From: JAWKIW01 sp041394145
Lineage (GTDB): Bacteria > Actinomycetota > Acidimicrobiia > Acidimicrobiales > Acidimicrobilacustridaceae
Direction: 5' to 3'
Assembly (NCBI GenBank): GCA_041394145.1
Contig: JAWKIW010000001.1
Location: 496,001 to 560,000, forward strand
Length of the DNA: 64,000 bases
The notes beneath the pieces were generated by a model. That model saw nothing but the letters and a program-made list of their open reading frames with translations. It did no database searches and was not told where the DNA came from. The position numbers and the translations under genes were made by a program. Shown here one piece after another: positions 8,746 to 17,124 of this stretch (its first letter is position 1; the number at the start of each line of letters is the position of its first letter).

Positions 8746-10407
8746 CTACTCGACGCCGAACAGGTACGGGTACAGCGGTTGGCCGCCGTGGTGGACCTCG
8801 GTCCCCACCCCGGGTCGGTGGTCCTCCAGCCAGACCTGGATGTGGCGGGTCACGGCGGTGGAGGAGCCCTCGCCCTCGATGATGGTGACCAGCTCGTGGT
8901 CGTCGGCGACGAGCACGTCGAGCAGGCGGGTGCACGCCTCGTCGAGCGAACCCGACACGGCCCGGATGCCCTCGCGGCACACGCCGATGAAGTCGCCCTC
9001 GACGATCGGCCCGAGGTCGCAGGTGGAGTCGCGCACCGCCTGGGTGACCTCGCCGGCGACCACCGAGGCCGCCGCCTCGGCCATCGCCTTGGCGTTGTCG
9101 GCGCCGGCCGCCTCGGGGTCGTAGGACAGCAGCGACGCGAAGCCCTCGGCGATGCCGCGGGTGGGCACCACGAAGACGGCCTTCGAGGACTGGGCATCGA
9201 CCTGCTCGGCCACGGGGATGATGTTCTTGTTGTTCGGCAGGATCACCACCGCGTCGGCCGGGGCGGCTTCGACGGCCTCGAGCAGCTGTGCCGTCGAGGG
9301 GTTCATCGTCTGGCCGCCGGTGACGATCTGCTGGACGCCGAGGCTGTAGAAGATCCGGCTGACCCCGGTGCCGGTGGCGACCGCCACCACCGCGGTCGTC
9401 ACCGGCTCGGTGGCGTGGGCCGGGACCTCGGGCACCGGGTCGGCCTCGCGGACCCACTTCTCCTCCTCCACCTGCTCGAGGAGGTCGGTCACCCGGATGT
9501 TGCGGGGCCGGCCGCAGTCGAGGGCGGCCTCGATGGACGCCCCGATGTCGTCGCAGTGGATGTGGCAGTTCCACAGGCCGTCGCCGCCGACCACGACGAT
9601 CGAGTCCCCGATGCCGGCCCAGACGTCCTTGAACGCCGGGATCGTGTCGTCGGGGGCTTCGAGCAGGAACATCACCTCGTACTGCAGCTCGGAGATGTCC
9701 CCGACGCCGTGGGCGTGCTCGAGGTGCGCGGCCATCGCCGCCACCCCGTCGACCGCCGCCGTCTCCTCGGCCTCGGGCATGGGTCGGCCGTCGACGGTCG
9801 TGAGCAGCGCGTCGAGCAGCAGCACGAAGCCGGCGCCGCCGGCGTCGACCACCCCGGCCTCGGCGAGCACCGGGAGCAGCTCGGGCGTGTGCTCCAAGGC
9901 CTCACCCCCGGCCGATCGGGCCGCCTCGAGCACGACCACGAGGTCGCCGCCATCGCGTGCTGCCGCGCTCGCCGCGTCGGCCGATGCGCGCACGACGGTG
10001 AGGATCGTGCCCTCGACGGGCTTCATCACCGCGGCGTAGGCCGCCGTGCTCGCCGAGCTGAGCGCTTCCGACAGCACCAGCGCGTCGGCGCCGTCGTGGT
10101 GGCGCACGACGTCGGCGACGCCTCGCAGGATCTGCGACAGGATCACGCCGCTGTTGCCTCGCGCCCCCATCAGCGACCCGTGGGCGATCGCCCGACAGGT
10201 GGCCGCCATGTCGACCTCGGCGGCGTCGAGCTCGGCCACCACCGAGGCCACGGTGAGCGCCATGTTCGTCCCCGTGTCGCCGTCGGGCACCGGGTACACG
10301 TTCAGGCGGTTGATCGCCTCTCGGTGAGCGTTCAGACCGCCGGCGTAGGCGACCATCGCCGCCCGCAGCGCCGGCGCGTCGAGCCGCTCGAGCAGGGGGA
10401 CGGTCAC
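8746..10407 (-). CDS. DAK-domain kinase, FakA/YloV-like
   Basis: 553 residues from GTG 10407. The N-terminal DhaL-type domain has the nucleotide/Mg site NRLNVYPVPDGDTGTNM near residue 35 and GSLMGARGNSGVILSQILRG near residue 90. A central linker domain and a C-terminal DegV-like region follow, with DGLWNCHIHCDD (~280) and AVVILPNNKNIIP (~390). This three-part layout is that of FakA, which phosphorylates fatty acids held by a FakB (DegV) partner; no FakB gene lies in this window. The gene is divergent from rpmB across 226 bp and is followed by recG, a gene order shared by many Actinobacteria and Firmicutes. Its substrate here is inferred from the family. Confidence 0.85.
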   Translation of the reverse strand: MTVPLLERLDAPALRAAMVAYAGGLNAHREAINRLNVYPVPDGDTGTNMALTVASVVAELDAAEVDMAATCRAIAHGSLMGARGNSGVILSQILRGVADVVRHHDGADALVLSEALSSASTAAYAAVMKPVEGTILTVVRASADAASAAARDGGDLVVVLEAARSAGGEALEHTPELLPVLAEAGVVDAGGAGFVLLLDALLTTVDGRPMPEAEETAAVDGVAAMAAHLEHAHGVGDISELQYEVMFLLEAPDDTIPAFKDVWAGIGDSIVVVGGDGLWNCHIHCDDIGASIEAALDCGRPRNIRVTDLLEQVEEEKWVREADPVPEVPAHATEPVTTAVVAVATGTGVSRIFYSLGVQQIVTGGQTMNPSTAQLLEAVEAAPADAVVILPNNKNIIPVAEQVDAQSSKAVFVVPTRGIAEGFASLLSYDPEAAGADNAKAMAEAAASVVAGEVTQAVRDSTCDLGPIVEGDFIGVCREGIRAVSGSLDEACTRLLDVLVADDHELVTIIEGEGSSTAVTRHIQVWLEDHRPGVGTEVHHGGQPLYPYLFGVE

Positions 10408-10590
10408 CGCCGACCCCCGGCGTCGCGGACCCACCGTCGTGGCGTGGCTGGCGGCATCAGGGGGATGGTAGTGACCGCGCCCACCCGAGGGCGCTTCCGC
10501 CGCCGCGCGCCGCCATCGCGCCCACCGCGCCGTAGACCGCGCCGGCTCCCCATCGCTCACCGCGATTGGGGAACGTCGGACCTTCGTTGC

Positions 10591-10596
10591 TATCGT
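10591..10596 (+). promoter_or_regulatory. Candidate -10 box (TATCGT) for rpmB
   Basis: TATCGT precedes rpmB by about 38 nt. A TTGGGG at 10566-10571 could act as a -35 box, with a long 19-nt spacer. The leader ends in AGAGG, 8 nt before the rpmB ATG, so this transcript carries a conventional ribosome binding site, unlike the leaderless genes in the window. Confidence 0.4.
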
Positions 10597-10633
10597 CTGT
10601 TCCCTGTCCCCGACTCGGTCAGAGGTACGTGTC

Positions 10634-10828
10634 ATGGCATCGGTGTGCGAGGTGTGCGGCAAGAAGCCGTCGTTCGGCATGGCGGTCAGCCACTCGCACC
10701 GACGCACGAAGCGTCGGTGGAACCCCAACATCCAGCGGGTCCGCGCCATCGTCGACGGCTCCCCCAAGCGGCTCGACGTCTGCACGTCGTGCCTCAAGGC
10801 CGGCAAGGTCACCAAGGCCGTCCACTGA
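10634..10828 (+). CDS. rpmB: 50S ribosomal protein L28
   Basis: 64 residues. It matches bacterial L28: CEVCGKKPSFG at the N-terminus, the SHRRTKRRWNPN block and VRAIVDGSPKRLDVCTSC. Both CxxC pairs (CEVC and CTSC) are present, so this is the zinc-binding form of L28. It is a structural protein of the large ribosomal subunit. The ATG at 10634 follows an AGAGG ribosome binding site. It is followed after 12 nt by the small cold-shock-like gene. Confidence 0.95.
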   Translation: MASVCEVCGKKPSFGMAVSHSHRRTKRRWNPNIQRVRAIVDGSPKRLDVCTSCLKAGKVTKAVH

Positions 10829-10840
10829 GCGGCTGAGCCG

Positions 10841-11149
10841 ATGCAGGGCGTCATCAAGGCCTACGACCCCGAGACCAGCCTCGGTGTGGTGATCTGCGAC
10901 ACCGACCTCGCCGAGCACGAGCTGGCCCCCGGAGCCCTCGACGGCTCCGTGTTCCGACTGCTGCGCCAGGGCCAGCGAGTGGTGTTCGACCTCGACGATC
11001 GCGGCCTCGCCACGCGCCTGCGCCTGGGCTCGGAGGTCGACATGGGGACGCCCGGCTTCCCCCCCGACTCAGGCGCACCCGAGGTCCCGGCCCCGCCGGC
11101 GGCCCCGGCCCGGAGGGTCGAGACCCCGGAGGTCCCCGACCCGTCTTGA
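10841..11149 (+). CDS. Small cold-shock-domain-like protein
   Basis: 102 residues. The first ~65 residues (MQGVIKAYDPETSLGVVICD through QGQRVVFDLDD) look like an OB-fold of cold-shock type: an initial GVIKAYD strand, a GVV second strand and a closing VVFDL strand. The RNP motifs of true CspA proteins are not conserved, so nucleic-acid binding is uncertain. The last ~35 residues are Pro/Ala-rich and probably disordered. It lies 12 nt downstream of rpmB and is likely cotranscribed with it. Confidence 0.6.
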   Translation: MQGVIKAYDPETSLGVVICDTDLAEHELAPGALDGSVFRLLRQGQRVVFDLDDRGLATRLRLGSEVDMGTPGFPPDSGAPEVPAPPAAPARRVETPEVPDPS

Positions 11150-11325
11150 CAACCCCTGAACGACCTGGCCCCCGGGGGGCCTTCGTCATCCCCCCAGCGG
11201 ACCGCCGCCCCTAGGCCCCCGGGTGTGGGCGCGGGAGGCTGGACGCAAAGTGACACCCCGTGTCGCCGGTCACGCCGACGGCACCCATCCACGAAGCGCC
11301 GGGCACCCGGCGTCGGAGGTCCCCC

Positions 11326-13122
11326 ATGGCAGGCACGACGACCAACCAGCAGCTGCTCGACTGGGTCGAGGAGTGGCGCCAGATCCTGAAGCCCGCCGAC
11401 GTGCACTGGTGCGACGGCGGCCACGAGGAGCGCACCTGGCTGTGCGAGCTGCTCGTCGCCAGCGGCACCTTCCAGCGCCTGAACTACGACCTGCGCCCCA
11501 CCTCGTACCTCGCCCTCTCCGACCCGAGCGACGTCGCCCGCGTCGAGGACCGCACCTTCATCTGCTCCGAGAAGGAGATCGACGCCGGCCCCACCAACAA
11601 CTGGCGAGACCCCGCGGAGATGAAGGCCGAGCTGCTGCGGCTCTACGACGGCGCCATGGAGGGCCGCACCATGTTCGTGGTGCCCTTCTCCATGGGTCCG
11701 CTCGGCTCGCCGATCGCCCACATCGGCGTCGAGATCACCGATTCGGCGTACGTCGCGGTCAACATGCAGATCATGACCCGGATGGGTCAGGACGCCCTCG
11801 ACGTCCTCGGCGACGACGGCGAGTTCGTGCCCTGCGTCCACTCCGTCGGCGCGCCGCTGGGGCCGGGCCAGCACGACGTCCCGTGGCCCTGCGACGCCGA
11901 CAACAAGTACATCGTGCACTTCCCCGAGACCCGCGAGATCTGGTCGTACGGCTCGGGCTACGGCGGCAACGCCCTGCTCGGCAAGAAGTGCTTCGCGCTG
12001 CGCATCGCCTCGGTCATGGGCCGCGACGAGGGGTGGCTGGCCGAGCACATGCTGATCCTCGGCGTGACGCCTCCCGGCGGTGAGAAGAGGTACGTCGCCG
12101 CCGCCTTCCCGTCCGCGTGCGGCAAGACCAACATGGCGATGATGATCCCCACCCTGCCGGGGTGGAAGATCGAGACCGTCGGTGACGACATCGCCTGGAT
12201 GAAGTTCGGCGACGACGGGCGCCTCTACGCCATCAACCCCGAGGCCGGCTTCTTCGGCGTCGCCCCCGGCACCGGGGAGAAGACCAACGCCAACGCCCTG
12301 CGCAGCCTCGACTTCGGCGTGGTGTTCAGCAACTGCGCCCTCACCGACGAGGGCGACGTGTGGTGGGAGGGCCTGACCGACGACCCGCCGGAGCACCTGA
12401 TCGACTGGCAGGGCCACGACTGGCACCCCGAGCGCGGCACGCCGGCCGCCCACCCCAACGCCCGGTTCACCGCGCCGGCCGCCGCCTGCCCCTCGATGGC
12501 CCCCGAGTGGGAGGACCCCGCGGGCGTGCCCATCTCGGCCATCCTCTTCGGCGGCCGCCGGGCCACCAACGTGCCCCTGGTGACCGAGTCGTTCGACTGG
12601 CAGCACGGCGTGTTCCTGGGGTCGATCATGTCCTCGGAGAAGACCGCGGCCGCCGCCGGGACCGTCGGCGAGCTGCGCTTCGACCCCTTCGCCATGCTGC
12701 CGTTCTGCGGCTACAACATGGGTGACTACTTCGCCCACTGGCTGGCCACCGCCGAGCGGGCCGACGCCGACAAGCTCCCGAAGCTGTTCTGGGTCAACTG
12801 GTTCCGCAAGGACGACGACGGCTCGTTCCTGTGGCCCGGCTTCGGCGACAACAGCCGGGTGCTGAAGTGGGTGGTGGAGCGCCTCGAGGGCAAGGGCGAC
12901 GCGGTCGACACGCCCATCGGCCGGGTGCCCACGCTCGACGCCATCGACCGCACCGGGCTCGACCTCGACGACGACGCCATGGCGAAGGTGCTCGAGGTCG
13001 ACGCCGACGCCTGGCGCGCCGAGATCCCCCAGGTCGAGGCCCACTTCGCCGGCCTCGGCGAGCGGCTCCCCGCCGCCCTGCGCGACGAGCTCGACGCCCT
13101 GGAGAAGCGCCTGTCGGGCTGA
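11326..13122 (+). CDS. pckG: Phosphoenolpyruvate carboxykinase (GTP)
   Basis: 598 residues. It converts oxaloacetate and GTP to phosphoenolpyruvate, CO2 and GDP at the entry to gluconeogenesis. The start is ATG 11326, preceded by a strong GGAGGT at 11315-11320; the frame is open for another 22 codons upstream but without a ribosome binding site. Diagnostic segments are the PEPCK P-loop with reactive cysteine FPSACGKTNMAMM near residue 260, INPEAGFFGVAPGTG (~305), substrate-side TNNWRDP near residue 90, and FGGRRATNVPLV (~410). Length and motifs are typical of the GTP-dependent family found in Actinobacteria and animals. It is monocistronic, followed by a strong hairpin at 13157-13180. Confidence 0.97.
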   Translation: MAGTTTNQQLLDWVEEWRQILKPADVHWCDGGHEERTWLCELLVASGTFQRLNYDLRPTSYLALSDPSDVARVEDRTFICSEKEIDAGPTNNWRDPAEMKAELLRLYDGAMEGRTMFVVPFSMGPLGSPIAHIGVEITDSAYVAVNMQIMTRMGQDALDVLGDDGEFVPCVHSVGAPLGPGQHDVPWPCDADNKYIVHFPETREIWSYGSGYGGNALLGKKCFALRIASVMGRDEGWLAEHMLILGVTPPGGEKRYVAAAFPSACGKTNMAMMIPTLPGWKIETVGDDIAWMKFGDDGRLYAINPEAGFFGVAPGTGEKTNANALRSLDFGVVFSNCALTDEGDVWWEGLTDDPPEHLIDWQGHDWHPERGTPAAHPNARFTAPAAACPSMAPEWEDPAGVPISAILFGGRRATNVPLVTESFDWQHGVFLGSIMSSEKTAAAAGTVGELRFDPFAMLPFCGYNMGDYFAHWLATAERADADKLPKLFWVNWFRKDDDGSFLWPGFGDNSRVLKWVVERLEGKGDAVDTPIGRVPTLDAIDRTGLDLDDDAMAKVLEVDADAWRAEIPQVEAHFAGLGERLPAALRDELDALEKRLSG

Positions 13123-13156
13123 CCACCTCGGCGGCTCGCCGACCCACACGACCTGC

Positions 13157-13180
13157 GGAGGGGCCCCGTCGGGCCCCTCC
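13157..13180 (+). terminator. Hairpin terminator after pckG
   Basis: A perfect 10-bp stem (GGAGGGGCCC / GGGCCCCTCC) closes on a CGTC tetraloop 35 nt after the pckG stop. There is no clear U tract, which is common for GC-rich actinobacterial terminators. Confidence 0.65.
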
Positions 13181-13244
13181 GCTGTGTCCGGCCCGCCGCG
13201 GCGCCCGCACGCCGAACGGCCATCCTCCCAGGGGAGTCAGAAAA

Positions 13245-13265
13245 CTTGTGTTGTAGACACTCAGA
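13245..13265 (+). promoter_or_regulatory. HAIR-like HspR operator upstream of hsp20
   Basis: CTTGTGT, 7 nt, ACTCAGA closely matches the HAIR inverted repeat CTTGAGT-N7-ACTCAAG bound by the heat-shock repressor HspR in Actinobacteria (12 of 14 positions). It sits about 85 bp before the hsp20 start. No hspR gene is in the window, so regulation would be in trans. Confidence 0.6.
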
Positions 13266-13349
13266 TTCAGCGCTATGGTCATCAGCAGAAAACCCGACTT
13301 CTCTGCAACCATGACCGGCGAACCGCCACACGACTCCCCGGAGGTACCC

Positions 13350-13785
13350 ATGCTCCTGCGCTTCGATCCGTTCCGTGACCTCGACCGACTCGCCGACGAG
13401 GCCTTCCGCGCCCCGAACGCCATGCCGATGGACGCCGTGCGCAAGGGCGACCAGGTGGTGGTGGCGCTCGACCTCCCGGGCGTCGACCCGTCCTCGATCG
13501 ACGTCGAGGTCGAGCGCAACGTACACCGTCGCCGCCGAGCGGCGCTGGGCCCGGTCCGAGGACGAGCAGGTCCTCGCCGCCGAGCGTCGGCACGGCTCGC
13601 TGCGCCGCCAGCTGGTCCTCGGCGACAACCTCGACGGCTCGCGCATCGACGCCGCCTACCAGGACGGCGTGCTGGTCCTGTCCATCCCGGTGGCCGAGAC
13701 GGCCAAGCCCCGCAAGGTGGCCGTGGCCGCCGGCAACGGCGCCCCCGCCATCGAGGCCGAGGCCACCGAGGCCGCCGCCGGCTGA
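13350..13785 (+). CDS. Hsp20/alpha-crystallin small heat-shock protein, frameshifted
   Basis: A holdase chaperone of about 145 residues. The ATG at 13350 follows a GGAGGT. The N-terminal part reads MLLRFDPFRDLDRLADE and the alpha-crystallin domain begins VVVALDLPGVDPSSIDVEVERN. At about 13520 the frame is broken: the downstream frame continues YTVAAERRW, ERRHGSLRRQLVLGDNLD and DGVLVLSIPVAETAKPRKV, which is the standard end of this domain. Two missing bases (or one extra) after ERN repair it. An HspR-type site lies upstream and a hairpin downstream, as expected for a stress-induced single gene. The break is probably a sequencing error. An upstream ATG at 13275 is in frame but would include the regulatory leader. 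Confidence 0.85.
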
Positions 13786-13815
13786 CGCCGCCCCGGCACC
13801 CCGCTCGACCGCTCG

Positions 13816-13848
13816 ACCGGCCCCGTCGCCCTCCCCGGCGGGGCCGGT
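13816..13848 (+). terminator. Hairpin after hsp20
   Basis: ACCGGCCCCG and CGGGGCCGGT form a perfect 10-bp stem around a 13-nt loop, 31 nt after the hsp20 stop. Confidence 0.5.
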
Positions 13849-13908
13849 CCGCGTCCGGGTCACGCACTACCATCCGCCTCGCCGCAGTCATCGAGGAGGG
13901 GGTGGCCG

Positions 13909-14142
13909 ATGGACGTCCGTGCCTACGTGCTGATCCAGACCGAGGTCGGCAAGGCGGCCCAGGTCGCCGACGAGATCCGCTCGATCGACGGACTGCTCGC
14001 CGACGACGTCACCGGCCCCTACGACGTCATCGCCGTGGCCAGCGCCGGGACCATGGACGACCTCGGCAAGATGGTGGTGAGCCGGGTGCAGATGATCGAC
14101 GGCATCACCCGGACGCTGACCTGCCCCGTGGTGAACCTCTAG
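13909..14142 (+). CDS. Stand-alone Lrp/AsnC-type ligand-binding (RAM) domain protein
   Basis: 77 residues, consisting only of the RAM effector-binding fold: VRAYVLIQTEVGKAAQVADEI, then the turn GPYDVIAVASAG and the final strand RTLTCPVVNL. It has no DNA-binding helix-turn-helix, so it cannot act as a classical Lrp repressor; such single-domain proteins bind small ligands or join Lrp partners. The ATG at 13909 has a GGAGGGGG ribosome binding site, and a TACCAT -10 candidate lies at 13868-13873. The ligand is unknown. Confidence 0.8.
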   Translation: MDVRAYVLIQTEVGKAAQVADEIRSIDGLLADDVTGPYDVIAVASAGTMDDLGKMVVSRVQMIDGITRTLTCPVVNL

Positions 14143-14152
14143 CCGCCACCCG

Positions 14153-14199
14153 TTCCTGTCATCGATCTGCGCGTCCCGACGCTCGATTCGATGACCGAA
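14153..14199. repeat. Intergenic palindromic repeat, copy 1
   Basis: An imperfect inverted repeat (TTCCTGTCATCGATCTGCG ... CGCTCGATTCGATGACCGAA) lies between two convergent genes. It belongs to the same family as the copies at 45950, 47056, 47855, 62079 and 63406. Confidence 0.7.
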
Positions 14200-14229
14200 T
14201 CCGGGGTGGGTGCGGTCGTCGAAGGCGGC

Positions 14230-14592
14230 TCAGCGGGCGCCGACGATCATCGCCCGGATGCCGAGGCCCATGATGAAGAAGCTGCCGAGCCCGTACAGCA
14301 GGTAGGTCCACTTCTCCATCTGCGACCGGTAGGCGTAGATGATGCCGATGGCGATGATGGCGACGAAGCCGTAGAACATGTGGAACTTGGGTGCCTTGAG
14401 GCCCTGCCCGGCCACCATGGCGACGCCCAGGCCGACCTGCACGAACACCGTGAGCTCGACGGCGACCACGAACCACCACATCGCCCGCGCCCGCAGCGCC
14501 GGCAGCCAGTGGGCGCTGGTGCACCAGATGCCGGCCAGGGCGTTGCCGACGACGACGAACCACGCCCACGACTCGTGGATGTCGAGCAGCAC
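14230..14592 (-). CDS. Small integral membrane protein of unknown function
   Basis: About 120 residues from GTG 14592. Four hydrophobic segments are visible: WAWFVVVGNALAGIW, AMWWFVVAVELTVFVQVGLG, FHMFYGFVAIIAIGIIYAY and YGLGSFFIMGLGIRAM. I do not recognise a characterised family; the pattern resembles small actinobacterial membrane proteins without catalytic motifs. The start is 3 nt from the end of the monooxygenase-like gene, so the two are likely cotranscribed. The gene ends against palindromic repeat copy 1. Confidence 0.55.
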   Translation of the reverse strand: MLLDIHESWAWFVVVGNALAGIWCTSAHWLPALRARAMWWFVVAVELTVFVQVGLGVAMVAGQGLKAPKFHMFYGFVAIIAIGIIYAYRSQMEKWTYLLYGLGSFFIMGLGIRAMIVGAR

Positions 14593-14594
14593 GC

Positions 14595-14927
14595 TCAGCG
14601 TCCGGGCTCGGACACCAGGGCGATGTCGTAGCTCCACAGCTCGGAGTGCACCGAGACCGGCGGGCGCTCGTCGCCACCGGCCCGCTCGGCCTCGCTGCGG
14701 TGCCCGTGGGCGAAGGCGGGCGACGCGACCCAGGCGTCGAAGGCGTCCTCGTCGCGCCAGCGGGTGACGACCAGCCAGGTGGTGCGGTCGTCGGTGGGAC
14801 GGAGCAGCTCGAAGCCCTCGAAGCCGTCCTGGGTGTCGACGGCACCGGCCCGAGCGGCGAACCGGCGCGCCAGCTCGTCGCCGCCCTCGGCGGGCACGGT
14901 GATGGCGTTGATCTTGATGATCGTCAT
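14595..14927 (-). CDS. Antibiotic biosynthesis monooxygenase (ABM) domain protein
   Basis: 110 residues from ATG 14927. The dimeric alpha/beta-barrel ABM fold is recognisable from MTIIKINAITVPAEGGDELARRF at the N-terminus (split here as MTIIKINAITV and AEGGDELARRF), GFEGFELLRPTDDRTTWLVV and TRWRDEDAFDAWVASPAF. Members include heme-degrading HmoA-like enzymes and quinone monooxygenases; nothing in the sequence fixes the substrate. The gene is divergent from map and upstream of the small membrane protein in the same direction. Confidence 0.75.
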   Translation of the reverse strand: MTIIKINAITVPAEGGDELARRFAARAGAVDTQDGFEGFELLRPTDDRTTWLVVTRWRDEDAFDAWVASPAFAHGHRSEAERAGGDERPPVSVHSELWSYDIALVSEPGR

Positions 14928-15025
14928 GAGCCGGCAGCGTACCGGCGCCCACGCCGCGCACCGGGCGCGCCGGACCCGCCCCCTCGCGGGTGGACCGGAC
15001 CCGACGCCGGCACCGGCGACGCCCG

Positions 15026-15031
15026 TAGACT
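15026..15031 (+). promoter_or_regulatory. -10 box TAGACT before map
   Basis: TAGACT ends 9 nt before the ATG at 15041 that begins the SEC-C segment of map. The spacing suggests a leaderless mRNA and supports 15041 as the real start. The same hexamer and a similar spacing occur before the UbiB-like gene at 63563. Confidence 0.5.
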
Positions 15032-15040
15032 GCGGGCACC

Positions 15041-16015
15041 ATGCTGAAGTCCAACGACCCGTGCTGGTGCGGAGCGGCAAGAAGTACGCGCTGCCACCGT
15101 TGACGTGGCGCTCGTGGCGCCGGGCGAGCTGAGCCCGATGCGCCCGTGCCGGCCGACATCCCTCGGCCCGACTACGCCGACACCGGAGAACCCGCCCGCT
15201 GGCCCGAGCCGCTGGTCAAGAGCCCGGAGGTGATCGCCCGCATGCGCCGTGCGGGCCGGGCCGCCGCCGAGATCCTGGCCGCCGCCGGTGCGGTCGTGGC
15301 TCCCGGCGTGACCACCGACGAGATCGACGTGGTCGTGCACGACGAGACGATCGCCCGCGGCGGCTACCCGAGCCCGCTCAACTACCGCGGCTACCCCAAG
15401 TCGGTGTGCACGTCGGTCAACGAGGTCATCTGCCACGGGATCCCCGACAGCCGGGCGCTGCGCGACGGCGACATCGTCAACATCGACGTCACGATCTTCC
15501 TCGACGGGGTCCACGGCGACACCAACGCCACCTTCCTCGTCGGCGACGTCGACCCGGTGTCACGGCGACTGGTCCGGATCACGCGGGAGTGCCTCGACCA
15601 CGGCATCGCCGCGGTGCGACCGGGCCGACCCGTCTCCGACATCGGCAAGGCCATCGAGGCGCACGCCCACGACAACGGCTTCGAGGTGATCAAGGCCTTC
15701 ATCGGCCACGGCATCGGCGAGCTGTTCCACGCCGACCTGCAGATCCCCCACTACTACGAGCCCCGGGCCACCACGGTGATGGAGCCGGGGATGACCTTCA
15801 CGATCGAGCCGATGATCGCCATCGGCACGTGGAAGCACGAGATCTGGGACGACGGGTGGACGGCGGTCACGGCCGACCTCAGCCGCACGGCGCAGTTCGA
15901 GCACACCATCCTCGTGACCGCCGACGGCGCCGAGCGCCTGACGGTCCTCGACGACGCCGCCCCGGTGGGCGCCGGCGTGGAGGCCGACGCCGGTGCCTCC
16001 GCGGCGGCCGAGTGA
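15041..16015 (+). CDS. map: Type I methionine aminopeptidase with N-terminal SEC-C zinc motif; N-terminus broken by indels
   Basis: The enzyme removes the initiator methionine from nascent proteins. The catalytic part (intact from GTG 15146, 289 residues) has HGIPDSRALRDGDIVNIDVT, NATFLVGDV, GHGIGELFHADLQIPHY and FTIEPMIAIG, which supply the metal ligands Asp, Asp, His, Glu and Glu. Upstream, ATG 15041 starts MLKSNDPCWCG; allowing several small indels between 15068 and 15145 the text continues as a SEC-C motif (GKKY..RCHR) and DVALVAPGELSPMRPVPADIPRP, joining the catalytic domain. The SEC-C form is typical of actinobacterial MetAP and is proposed to dock on the ribosome. As printed a TGA interrupts this N-terminus, so the first 35 residues are a reconstruction. 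Confidence 0.88.
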
Positions 16016-16110
16016 CCCCGGCACCGGCGCGCTGATGCGCCACGGGCGCTTCGACGTCGTGCACCTGCGCATCGACGGCGACGAAGTGTCGCTGCGCTAC
16101 GCCCACCTCG
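16016..16110. other. Short segment at the probable deletion junction between map and lepA
   Basis: These 95 bp lie between the map stop and the last lepA-like codon. The forward strand contains ATG 16035 followed by about 25 plausible codons (MRHGRFDVVHLRIDGDEV...), which could be the first part of a gene whose remainder was lost with the lepA 3' half. I can assign no function. Confidence 0.3.
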
Positions 16111-16946
16111 CCGGGCCGAGCGGCCTCGGTGACGGTCTCGCCCGATCGGGCCTCGCCCACGTCCTTGATGCCGGCGATGAGGTAGCCGACCTCTCCGGCC
16201 GACAACGACGCCACCGGCGTGTTGGCCGGGGTTCGCACACCGACCTCGTCGGCGTCGTGGGTGGCGTCGGCCTGGGCGAACTTCAGGCGGGCGCCGGTCT
16301 TCAGCTCGCCGTTGACGACCCGCACCGAGGAGATCACGCCGCGGTACTGGTCGAAGAACGAGTCGAAGATGAGCGCCTGCAGCGGGGCGTCGGCGTCGCC
16401 CTCCGGCGGCGAGATGCGATCGACCACGGCGTCGAGCAACTCGGGGACCCCCTCCCCCGTCTTGGCGCTGATCCGCAGGATCTCCTCCGCCGGGAGACCA
16501 AGCACGTTCTCGATCTCGGTGGCGTAGCGATCCGGATCGGCGGCGGGCAGATCGATCTTGTTCAGGGCGGCCACGATCTCGAGGTCGTTCTCCAGCGCGA
16601 GGTAGCAGTTGGCCAGGGTCTGAGCCTCGATCCCCTGCGACGCGTCGACCAGCAGGATCACGCCCTCGCACGCTGCCAAAGAGCGGGACACCTCGTAGCC
16701 GAAGTCGACGTGCCCTGGGGTGTCGATCAGGTTGACGATGTGGTCTCCGTGCTCGAGGCGCACGCTCTGCAGCTTGATGGTGATGCCCCGCTCGCGCTCG
16801 AGATCCATCGAGTCGAGGTACTGCGCCCGCATGTCCCGGGGGTCGACGGCGCCGCACAGCTCGAGCATCCGGTCGGCGAGGGTGCTCTTGCCGTGGTCGA
16901 TGTGGGCAATGATCGACAGGTTGCGGAAGCGTTCGAGGCTCGTCAC
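16111..16946 (-). pseudogene. lepA: Elongation factor 4 (LepA), 3' half missing
   Basis: LepA is a ribosome-bound GTPase that back-translocates stalled ribosomes. From GTG 16946 the protein is normal for about 278 residues: AHIDHGKSTLADRML (G1), GITIKLQSV (G2), DTPGHVDFGYEV (G3), NKIDLPAADPD (G4), ISAKTGEGV (G5) and the start of domain II through YLIAGIKDVGEARSGETVTE. Homology stops abruptly near 16111, where about 320 further residues (rest of domain II, domains III and V, and the C-terminal domain) should follow. Instead the frame runs antisense into map. The gene is divergent from rpsT, its usual neighbour. A deletion or a mis-assembly junction near 16015-16111 is the best explanation. Confidence 0.85.
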
Positions 16947-17054
16947 GGCGTAGGGCCAGCATGAGACGGATGCCGGGTAACTCAGCCTAACGCCGGCCGA
17001 CGCATCGCCGAGCTGGCTCGCGCCTGTCGATGTGCCCCTCTCGCGCGGGGCCGC

Positions 17055-17060
17055 TAGGAT
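17055..17060 (+). promoter_or_regulatory. Candidate -10 box TAGGAT for rpsT
   Basis: TAGGAT lies 64 nt before the rpsT GTG and is identical to the -10 box before kgd. It would give an untranslated leader of about 58 nt, long enough for S20 autoregulation, though no structure was identified. Confidence 0.35.
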
Positions 17061-17124
17061 TCTGGGCCGGCTCTGGAAAGGGTCGGGTCCTACATGCCTG
17101 TCGCAAACCCGTGGTGAGTCTCTC

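Noticed and set aside
11167..11181. GGCCCCCGGGGGGCC as a terminator after the cold-shock-like gene
   Set aside because: It is a self-complementary palindrome with almost no loop and no U tract, so a stable RNA hairpin is unlikely.
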